Shown here: one piece after another, positions 30,656-36,910 of the stretch
Layout: every line of letters begins with the position of its first letter
Position numbering within the stretch: position 1 is the stretch's first letter
Assembly (NCBI GenBank): GCA_964498075.1
Contig: CAZCGA010000056.1
Coordinates: forward strand, 1-36,910
DNA length: 36,910 bases
Reading direction: 5' to 3'
Source of the DNA: CAZCGA01 sp964498075
Lineage (GTDB): Bacteria > Desulfobacterota > Binatia > HRBIN30
Made by a program: the position numbers and the translations under genes
Notes under the pieces: generated by a model
Told to the model about the DNA's origin: nothing
Databases searched by the model: none
What the model saw: the letters and a program-made list of their open reading frames with translations, nothing else

Positions 30656-32445
30656 TTGCCCAGGTTGCTGCCGCCGTACAGCTCGGCGTCGCTGTTGAGC
30701 AGCTCGCGCCAGTAGCCGCCGCCCGGCACTCCGATGCGATAGCCTGCACGCGGCACCGGCGTGAAGTTGCAGCCCATCACCAACACCTCGTTCGTCGACG
30801 TGCCGCGGCGTATGTAGCTGAGCACACTCTGGTCGGTGTCGTTGCAGTCGATCCACTCGAAGCCAGACGGGTCGCAATCCAATTGGTGCAGGCTCGGCTC
30901 ACTGCGATAGAGCGCGTTCAAGTCGGCCACCCAACGCTGCAGGCCGCGATGCGGCGCGTACTGCAAGAGGTGCCACTCCAGGCTGGCGTCGTGATTCCAT
31001 TCCGACCACTGCCCGAACTCGCCACCCATGAACAGCAGCTTCTTCCCGGGCTGGGTGTACATGTACCCGAACAGCAACCGCGCGTTGGCGAACTTCTGCC
31101 AGTCGTCACCCGACATCCGCCCGAGCAACGAGGCCTTGCCGTACACCACCTCGTCGTGCGACAGCGGCAGGACGAAGTTCTCGGTGAACGCGTACAGCAT
31201 GCGGAAGGTGAGGTTGTTGTGGTGATACTTGCGATGCACGCCGTCCAGCGCCATGTACTGCAGCGTGTCGTGCATCCAGCCCATGTCCCACTTCATGCCG
31301 AAGCCCAGGCCGCCGACGTAGGTCGGCCGTGACACCATCGGCCACGCCGTGGACTCCTCGGCGATCGTCTGTACGCCGGAGTGGTTCTTGTAGACTTCCT
31401 CGTTGAAGCGGCGCAGGAAATCGATGGCCTCGAGGTTCTCCCTGCCGCCGTAGCGGTTCGGAATCCACTCGCCCGATTTGCGCGCGTAGTCCAGGTACAG
31501 CATCGACGCCACCGCGTCGACGCGCAGCCCGTCGGCGTGGTAGTAGCGCAACCAGAAGAGCGCGTTGCTGATCAGGAAGTTGCGCACCTCGTTGCGCCCG
31601 TAGTTGAAGATGAAGCTGCTCCACTCGGGATGAAAGCCGGTCTGCGGATCGGCGTGCTCGTAGAGATGCGTGCCGTCGAAGAACCCGAGGCCGTGCTCGT
31701 CGGTCGGGAAGTGCGAGGGCACCCAATCCAGGATGACGCCGATGCCGTGCTGGTGGAGGTAGTCGACCAGATACATGAAGTCCTGCGGTGTGCCGTAGCG
31801 ACTGGTCGGGGCGTAAAAGCCGGTGATCTGATAGCCCCACGAGCCAAAGAAGGGGTGCTCCATGACCGGCAGCAGCTGCACGTGCGTGAAGCCGGTGTGC
31901 TGCACGTACTCGACGAGACGCGGCGCCATCTCGCGGTAACTCAGCGAACGGTAGCCATCCTCCGGGACGCGCATCCACGAGCCCACATGTACTTCGTAGA
32001 TGGCGATCGGTGCATCGAGGCGGTGGCGCGCCCCGCGCTGCTCCATCCACGTCTGGTCGCCCCAGCTGTACTCGAGGTCCCACACGATCGATGCGGTCTT
32101 CGGCGCCACTTCGTTGAAGAACGCAAACGGGTCGGCCTTGTTGGCCCGATAGCCGGCGTAGCGCGAGGCCACGTGATACTTGTACAGCGTGCCCTTCCCC
32201 ACACCCGCGATGAATCCCGACCACAGGCCTTGCGGTGAGCCCGCCAGCCGGTGACGCTGCGGGTCCCACCCGTTGAAGTCGCCGACGACCGACACGGTCG
32301 CCGCATCCGGTGCCCAGACGGCGAAGTGCGTGCCCGGCTGGCCGTCCATCTCCACGAGGTGGGCGCCGAGCTTTTCGTAGCTCGCGTAGTAGGTCCCTTC
32401 GCCGAACAAGTGCCGATCGAAGTCGGTCAGAAACGCAGGACTCAC
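30547..32445 (-). CDS. glgB: 1,4-alpha-glucan branching enzyme GlgB
   Basis: The enzyme cuts alpha-1,4 chains and re-attaches them through alpha-1,6 links in glycogen. I place the start at the GTG at 32443-32445, which has GAGGAG six bases upstream; a TTG eight codons earlier is less likely. The 632-residue product begins directly with the CBM48 domain (HFAVWAPDAATVSVVGDFNG then WD), lacking the extra N1 domain of the E. coli enzyme. The GH13 barrel carries DGLRVDAVASML with the nucleophile Asp310, TIAEEST with the acid/base Glu363 and LSHDEVVYGK with the transition-state Asp431. The C-terminal beta domain ends LPPLAIVVFKGSWG. It is the last gene of a three-gene run with a methyltransferase and a debranching enzyme. 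Confidence 0.95.
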   Translation of the reverse strand: MSPAFLTDFDRHLFGEGTYYASYEKLGAHLVEMDGQPGTHFAVWAPDAATVSVVGDFNGWDPQRHRLAGSPQGLWSGFIAGVGKGTLYKYHVASRYAGYRANKADPFAFFNEVAPKTASIVWDLEYSWGDQTWMEQRGARHRLDAPIAIYEVHVGSWMRVPEDGYRSLSYREMAPRLVEYVQHTGFTHVQLLPVMEHPFFGSWGYQITGFYAPTSRYGTPQDFMYLVDYLHQHGIGVILDWVPSHFPTDEHGLGFFDGTHLYEHADPQTGFHPEWSSFIFNYGRNEVRNFLISNALFWLRYYHADGLRVDAVASMLYLDYARKSGEWIPNRYGGRENLEAIDFLRRFNEEVYKNHSGVQTIAEESTAWPMVSRPTYVGGLGFGMKWDMGWMHDTLQYMALDGVHRKYHHNNLTFRMLYAFTENFVLPLSHDEVVYGKASLLGRMSGDDWQKFANARLLFGYMYTQPGKKLLFMGGEFGQWSEWNHDASLEWHLLQYAPHRGLQRWVADLNALYRSEPSLHQLDCDPSGFEWIDCNDTDQSVLSYIRRGTSTNEVLVMGCNFTPVPRAGYRIGVPGGGYWRELLNSDAELYGGSNLGNGGGVMALPERLHGRSHTLEITLPPLAIVVFKGSWG

Positions 32446-32482
32446 GAGCTGCTCCTCGTGCTGGGGCAACGAGCGGCTGCGG

Positions 32483-33565
32483 TCAAGGGCGCACTTCGTA
32501 GTACGCGTTGACCGGGTTGTCGAAGTCGTGGCGCTGGAAGCGGGTGAAGCCGGCCTCGGCGGTCATGCGCCGCGCCACCGGCTCGCTGAAACCGAGAGTG
32601 CCCAACCCGGCGCCGCCCGGCTCGGAGAGCGACGACGACAGGCAACTGAGAACGGAGAAGCCGTACATCATTGCCGCCATGGGGTTGCGCTCCAGGTTCT
32701 CTTCGAACGTCGGCTTGCTGTTGATGTCGGCGATGAGCCACGTGCCGTCCGGCTTCAGTGCCTTGCGGATGGATCGCATGACGACGGCCGGATTGGTCAT
32801 GTCGTGAATGCAGTCGAAGGTGGTGACGAAGTTGAAGCTCGCGTCGTCGGGCAACGGCTCAATGGCGGCGTCGTGGAACGTGACGTTGCTCACGCCGGCT
32901 TGCGTCTTGTTGACCTCGGCGTGTGCCAGGGCGTGCTTGGAGATGTCGTAGCCGTGGAACGCGGAGCGCGGGTAGGCCTTGGCCATCTCGATGAGCGCGA
33001 CTCCCGTGCCGCATCCGATGTCGGCGACCGTGGCGCCGGACTCGAGCTGTGTGACCACACCGTCGAGTCGCGGCAAGGCCAGCGGCACGAGCATCGTCCG
33101 GAACCACGGAGCCAGCATGCCTTCCACGCCGCGCGCGCCTTCGGGGCCGAACGCGTCGTACGGCAACCCGACACCGGTCGCAAACGCCTCGAGGAGGCGC
33201 TCCAACACCACCATCTGTTGCGGCAACCCCGAGAAGGATCCGGCGGCGAACGCCGGGCTCTGGTCGTTGGCCAGCACCAGCGCGGCGATCGGCGACATTT
33301 CAAAGCGCCCGTCTCCGCGGTAGTCGATGAGCCGGGCAGCGGCTTGGCCCTGGAGCCATTCGCGAACCCACCGTTCGTGCAACCCCGTCTTGCGCGCCAG
33401 CTCTTCACTGCTGACGGCGCCGGCTTCAGCCAGGGCTCGATACAACCCCAGCTGATGGCCGAGATAGATCATGCCGGAAACCACCAAGCCACTGAGCATT
33501 CCGAAGACGTGCTTGATGAACTCGCGGACCTGCTCCCCGAAGTCACCCGCTCCGTCGGCTCCCAT
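32483..33565 (-). CDS. Class I SAM-dependent methyltransferase with N-terminal winged helix
   Basis: The 360-residue protein starts at the ATG at 33563-33565 (AAAGGAGC upstream). The N-terminal ~95 residues form a winged-helix dimerisation region of the O-methyltransferase type (GLYRALAEAGAVSSEELARK then TGLHERWVREWLQG). The catalytic half has motif I TVADIGCGTGVALIEMA, FHGYDISKHALAHA, and FNFVTTFDCIHDM. It resembles the Rv2258c-like group of predicted methyltransferases, whose substrates are mostly unknown. It lies 81 nt after the debranching enzyme gene and 37 nt before glgB, all on the minus strand, so co-transcription with glycogen genes is likely although methylation has no standard role there. 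Confidence 0.88.
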   Translation of the reverse strand: MGADGAGDFGEQVREFIKHVFGMLSGLVVSGMIYLGHQLGLYRALAEAGAVSSEELARKTGLHERWVREWLQGQAAARLIDYRGDGRFEMSPIAALVLANDQSPAFAAGSFSGLPQQMVVLERLLEAFATGVGLPYDAFGPEGARGVEGMLAPWFRTMLVPLALPRLDGVVTQLESGATVADIGCGTGVALIEMAKAYPRSAFHGYDISKHALAHAEVNKTQAGVSNVTFHDAAIEPLPDDASFNFVTTFDCIHDMTNPAVVMRSIRKALKPDGTWLIADINSKPTFEENLERNPMAAMMYGFSVLSCLSSSLSEPGGAGLGTLGFSEPVARRMTAEAGFTRFQRHDFDNPVNAYYEVRP

Positions 33566-33646
33566 GCTTGCTCCTTTCACCTGCGAAGGCGTCGTAGCCG
33601 ACTGCGGCTGCAGGCGCAACGTGAGGGGAAGGCGCACCGAGTCGAC

Positions 33647-35644
33647 TCAAGACCGGCGCTTGTCGGCGTGCGTCTGCGGTTCCGATCTGGTTCGGGTCGG
33701 CTTTTTGTCCTCGGCGAGGACGACGAGCTCGAGGCGGAGCGCCTCACCGACGGACCATGCCTGGAACGGGCAGCCACGCGGCGTGTGGGGCGGATCGGCG
33801 TCGGCGATCTCGGAGATGTGCCCGACGCCCGCTTCATCGAGATGCCGGAGCAGCGGATCGACAAAGCGCGTGCGCGCTGCACGCCTGGCGTCCGGCGTGT
33901 TGCCGCGTACGCGCACCCACGCTTCAACGAATGGTCCCAGCAACCACGGCCACACGGTTCCCTGATGATAGGCGCCGTCGCGCTCGCGCACGCCACCCTG
34001 GTAGTGCGGCGTGTATCCGGGCTCCCCCGGGGCCAGCGAGCGCAAGCCGAGCGGCGTCAACAGCCGAGCTTCCACCGCATCGACGACGCGGCGGGCGCGG
34101 GCGTCGTCGAGCAGCGTCAGCGGCAGGCCACCCACCGCAAGGATCTGATTGGGACGGAACGCGGCGTCGACGGCTCCGCCGTGATGATCGCAATCAACGA
34201 CGTCGTACAGACACCCGCCGGCCTCGTTCCAGAAGCGCGTGCGAAAGCTTTCGGCGCCGCGCGCGAAGGGTTCCTGCCACTTCTTGGTGAAGGCGGCGGC
34301 ATAGTGCAGCGCGTTGAGCCACAGCGCCTGGATCTCGACCGGCTTGCCGATGCGCGGTGTGACCACCCAATCGCCAACCTTCGCATCCATCCAGGTGAGT
34401 TGCACGCCCGGCTCACCCGCCGCGAGCAGGCCGTCCGCGTCGGCGTGAATGCGGTAGCGCGTGCCGTTGGAGTAGCCCGTGAGGATCGCCTCAATCGCGT
34501 CCTGCAAGCGTTGCTGGTCTCCGGGCGCGACCGCCTTCTGCTGCGACCGTGCCGTCTCCAGGAAGTCGCGCACGGCGACGACGTACCAGAGCGATGCATC
34601 GACGGAGTTGAACTCGGGCGCGGTACCGTAGTCCGGAAATCGGTTGGGGAGCATGCCTTGCGACACGGTCCCGGCCCATCCGAGGAGGATGTCGCGCGCC
34701 TCATCCAGCCGTCCGGTTGCCAGGCAGAGCCCGCGCAGGGCGATGAACGTGTCGCGTCCCCAATCCGTGAACCACGGGTATCCGGCGACGATGGTCTTGC
34801 CGGTGCCGCGCCGCACCAGGTAGGCGTCGGCGGCGCGGTGCAGCCGCGATGGGAAGGCGCGGCGCCGCGCCTGTTCAGCCGCCCGCAGGCTCTGGAAGAC
34901 GGCTTCCGCCGTCGCGCCCGGCGCGGCGGCCGGCGGCGCGTGGCCTTCGGCAGCCACGATCCAGACGGCGTCGCCGCGGGTCAGATCCCAGCGCAGAATC
35001 CCCGGCGAGGCCAGGTCCTCCGTGCAGTCCAGTCCGCGCGCACTCTCCTCTTCGTAGCGAAAGTTGCGGAACCAATCGGGCTCGTGCGCGTAGGTGCCGT
35101 TGGCCAGGCTGATGATGCGCGGCAGCGACGCATACGGCTGCCAGATGACCTGCCCAGCGTGCGTCTCCGCATCGAACCGGAAGGCGCCGTTCTCGTGGTG
35201 CATCGAGTGGTAGTCGCGTCCTGAAAGGAAGGGTCGTACCGCCAGTGTCGCACTGCCGCTCCCTGCAATCCTCCGCCAGCAGATGGCGACCATCGAGGCG
35301 CCGTTGCCGCTGAAGATCTCCTGCTCGATCTCCGTGCCGTCCTCGAGCCGAAAGCGCCAGCTCGGCCACGGCTCCGCTGCGAAGGCGGTGATGCGCCGCG
35401 CGCCATCCGGGTGCACGACGCCGGGTGCGTACCGTTGTGAGGAGAGTGCACAGTGACCCCCGGAGTTCTGTACCCACGCATCGAAGCCGTTGACCAAGAC
35501 GATGCGGCCGCCCGGCGGGGCCGTCGCGGTCAGCAGCAGCGCGTGATAGCGCCGCGTGCGGATCCCGGAGACTGTGCCGGAGGCAAACCCTCCGAGCCCG
35601 TCGGCCTCGATCCATTCCGCGGTCTCCTGTGCGTGTGATGGCAT
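33647..35644 (-). CDS. Amylo-alpha-1,6-glucosidase (glycogen debranching enzyme, GH133 type)
   Basis: The 665-residue enzyme removes alpha-1,6 branches from glycogen. The start is the ATG at 35642-35644, with GAGGAGGGG upstream; 51 further codons upstream are open but non-coding in look. The N-terminal GDE_N-like domain starts ADGLGGFASGTVSGIRTRRY and covers about 200 residues. The C-terminal (alpha/alpha)6 barrel has GYPWFTDWGRDTFIALRGL at about 286-300, a hallmark of this family, APEFNSVDASLWYV near 341-354, and YHQGTVWPWLLGPFVEAW towards the end. It is first in the operon and pairs functionally with GlgB: one adds branches, the other removes them. No glycogen phosphorylase or synthase is in the window. 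Confidence 0.93.
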   Translation of the reverse strand: MPSHAQETAEWIEADGLGGFASGTVSGIRTRRYHALLLTATAPPGGRIVLVNGFDAWVQNSGGHCALSSQRYAPGVVHPDGARRITAFAAEPWPSWRFRLEDGTEIEQEIFSGNGASMVAICWRRIAGSGSATLAVRPFLSGRDYHSMHHENGAFRFDAETHAGQVIWQPYASLPRIISLANGTYAHEPDWFRNFRYEEESARGLDCTEDLASPGILRWDLTRGDAVWIVAAEGHAPPAAAPGATAEAVFQSLRAAEQARRRAFPSRLHRAADAYLVRRGTGKTIVAGYPWFTDWGRDTFIALRGLCLATGRLDEARDILLGWAGTVSQGMLPNRFPDYGTAPEFNSVDASLWYVVAVRDFLETARSQQKAVAPGDQQRLQDAIEAILTGYSNGTRYRIHADADGLLAAGEPGVQLTWMDAKVGDWVVTPRIGKPVEIQALWLNALHYAAAFTKKWQEPFARGAESFRTRFWNEAGGCLYDVVDCDHHGGAVDAAFRPNQILAVGGLPLTLLDDARARRVVDAVEARLLTPLGLRSLAPGEPGYTPHYQGGVRERDGAYHQGTVWPWLLGPFVEAWVRVRGNTPDARRAARTRFVDPLLRHLDEAGVGHISEIADADPPHTPRGCPFQAWSVGEALRLELVVLAEDKKPTRTRSEPQTHADKRRS

Positions 35645-35820
35645 GCCCCCACCCCTCCTCGGCGCGGACCTTAGCGCGATTGTGCCCCGACTGGAAACAC
35701 CGGGCGCTCCTGAGGTCGCCTGCGGAATAGAGTTTCGCCGGGCCTTGGCAGCATCGAGCGAATTTCTGATTGCGCCGCCGCGTGCTATACGACCCATGCC
35801 GCCGCGTGGCGGAAGGACCC

Positions 35821-36858
35821 GTGCCTCAATCGGAGAGCCCCCGCTCGTTGATCCTCTGGACCATTGCCGCGCTGACGATGGCGATCGCCGTCGTCTATGC
35901 GCTGTTTCTGGTCCGCCAGGCGCTGTTGCTGCTCTACGTCAGCGCGCTGCTGGCGGTCGGGTTCAGCCCGTTGGTGCGGCTCATCGAAGGGCAGAAGCTG
36001 TTGCCGATCGGGCCGCGGCGACTGCCCCATTGGGTGGCGATCCTGGTCGTCTACGTGATCATTCTCAGCGTGATCACCGGGATCATGCTCACCGTGCTGC
36101 CGCCGTTCGTGCGCCAAGCGCGGGATTTCGCCACCAACGTCCCGAAGATGGTGGAGCAAGCGCAGCAGTTCCTGGTGGACCGGCACATCTTGACCGCGCA
36201 GCTCACCTGGGGTCAGCTGGTGCAGCAGGCGCCGGCCAGCTCCGACATGGTGGGGACGATCATGCTCACGGTGTGGGGACTGTTCGGCGGCGTCCTCGGC
36301 ATCGTGACGGTGCTGATTCTGACCTTCTACCTGCTGATCGAGTCCGAGTCGTTCTTCAACGCCTTCGTCCGTGTGTTCCCGAAGCAGCACCGCGCGCAAG
36401 TTCGCGATGCGGGGCGGGAGATCACCATCAAGCTGAGCGGCTGGCTGAGCGGCCAGCTCATCCTGGCAACGGTCATCGGTCTGACGACGGCGGTGGGGCT
36501 GGGCTTGATCGGCATGCCCTATTTCTACGTCCTGGCGCTGCTGGCGGCCGCCGGTGAGCTGATCCCCTACGTCGGTCCAATCCTGGGTGCGATTCCGGGG
36601 CTCGCAGTCGCGGCGACGATGTCGTGGAAGCTGGCGCTCGGGGTCACGCTCTTCTACCTCGCGCAGCAACAGTTCGAATCCAATTTGTTGGTTCCCAAGC
36701 TCATGGAACGCCAGGTCGGCCTCAGCGCCGGCGCCGTCGTCATCGCGATGCTGCTCGGCGTTTCACTGTTGGGGATCTTGGGGGCAATTCTCGCCGTTCC
36801 CACGGCGGCGATCCTGCAGGTGATCTATCAGGAGCTGACACCGGCCGACGATGGTTAG
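35821..36858 (+). CDS. AI-2E family transporter (PerM/YdiK type)
   Basis: The 345-residue inner-membrane protein has the eight-helix plan of the AI-2E family (PF01594): LILWTIAALTMAIAVVYALF, ALLLLYVSALLAVGFSPLVR, WVAILVVYVIILSVITGIML, then a soluble stretch (VRQARDFATNVPKMVEQAQQ). The second bundle ends LAQQQFESNLLVPKLMERQV and GLSAGAVVIAMLLGVSLLGI, which hold the most conserved family motif (Q..E.NLL.P..M...V.L.P). I place the start at the GTG at 35821, preceded by GGAAGGACC; the frame is open upstream to a TTG at 35770. Members export signalling molecules or act in Na+/H+ exchange; which applies here is unknown. It is divergent from the debranching enzyme gene. Confidence 0.9.
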   Translation: MPQSESPRSLILWTIAALTMAIAVVYALFLVRQALLLLYVSALLAVGFSPLVRLIEGQKLLPIGPRRLPHWVAILVVYVIILSVITGIMLTVLPPFVRQARDFATNVPKMVEQAQQFLVDRHILTAQLTWGQLVQQAPASSDMVGTIMLTVWGLFGGVLGIVTVLILTFYLLIESESFFNAFVRVFPKQHRAQVRDAGREITIKLSGWLSGQLILATVIGLTTAVGLGLIGMPYFYVLALLAAAGELIPYVGPILGAIPGLAVAATMSWKLALGVTLFYLAQQQFESNLLVPKLMERQVGLSAGAVVIAMLLGVSLLGILGAILAVPTAAILQVIYQELTPADDG

Positions 36859-36869
36859 TACTACTGTGT

Positions 36870-36899
36870 CATAAAAGAAGGAACCGTCTTTTCGGTTCC
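36870..36899 (-). terminator. Intrinsic terminator at the window end
   Basis: GGAACCG (36880-36886), a 6-nt loop and CGGTTCC (36893-36899) form a perfect stem. On the minus strand it is followed by TTCTTTTAT, a proper U tract, so it would terminate a minus-strand gene beyond the window. On the plus strand, 22 nt after the AI-2E stop, it has no T tract but could still stabilise that transcript. Confidence 0.7.
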
Positions 36900-36910
36900 G
36901 CACCACGGGC

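Noticed and set aside
32528..35224. An 898-codon plus-strand frame across the methyltransferase and debranching genes
   Set aside because: It is antisense to two genes with full family motifs, and its own product shows none.

Overview
The window is high-GC bacterial DNA with ordinary Shine-Dalgarno signals, Gram-negative export and surface features, and many short gene remnants. Three things together resemble soil or groundwater Deltaproteobacteria-like lineages such as Candidatus Binatota/Desulfobacterota: very large secreted proteins with Thr-Pro tracts and a C-terminal hydrophobic anchor, a secreted phosphoesterase with a Cys-rich N-terminal domain, and many VOC, GFA and Rieske-type genes. 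That placement is inference; there is no rRNA or other marker gene. A run of 10 N at 23759-23768 shows that this is a scaffold, probably from a metagenome or draft genome.

Layout. 0.2-3.8 kb: class I DAHP synthase (entry to aromatic amino acid synthesis) and a secreted HExxHxxGxxH metalloprotease, both on the minus strand. 3.9-6.0 kb: a minus-strand series GFA protein, NmrA-like oxidoreductase and VOC protein, separated by three imperfect palindromes that look like integron attC sites in one orientation. This may be an integrase-less cassette array. 6.1-7.7 kb: a small DUF6223-like membrane protein and two copies of the 3' end of a MacB/FtsX permease (234-bp direct repeats, about 95% identical) on either side of a HigB-HigA toxin-antitoxin pair. 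7.8-15.2 kb: a 2,115-residue surface protein (GLUG repeats, InlB-like repeats, choice-of-anchor U-like domain, Thr-Pro tract, C-terminal membrane anchor) with a LuxR-type regulator immediately upstream.

15.3-22.8 kb is a decayed, mosaic region. It holds a broken serine recombinase, the tail of a cyclase/ATPase-type protein, N-terminal stubs of MacA-like adaptors, a frameshifted DUF998 protein fused in frame to a VOC protein, another DUF6223 protein, an IS66-type tail, an ECF41/SigJ-like sigma factor, a VOC/SDR pair truncated tail-to-tail, a methyltransferase, a GrpB protein, and stubs of crotonase, Rieske and MazF-type genes next to a CopG-like antitoxin. Paralogous VOC (three) and DUF6223 (two) genes show that segments were duplicated before decay.

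23.1-28.4 kb carries envelope-polysaccharide functions (NeuD/PglD-like acetyltransferase, PhyH-family oxygenase, GT2 glycosyltransferase, multi-pass GT-C-like protein), a MOSC stub and a HicA-HicB pair that may be another cassette. 28.4-30.5 kb has an unrecognised coiled-coil protein and the Cys-rich secreted phosphoesterase. 30.5-35.6 kb is a compact minus-strand glycogen operon (debranching enzyme, methyltransferase, branching enzyme GlgB). The last 110 bp of glgB also occur, 97% identical, beside hicB. The window ends with an AI-2E family transporter and a terminator hairpin.

The points most worth following are the putative attC array with its cassette-like TA pair, the repeat-flanked HigBA, and the multi-domain surface protein with its direct-repeat leader and adjacent LuxR regulator.
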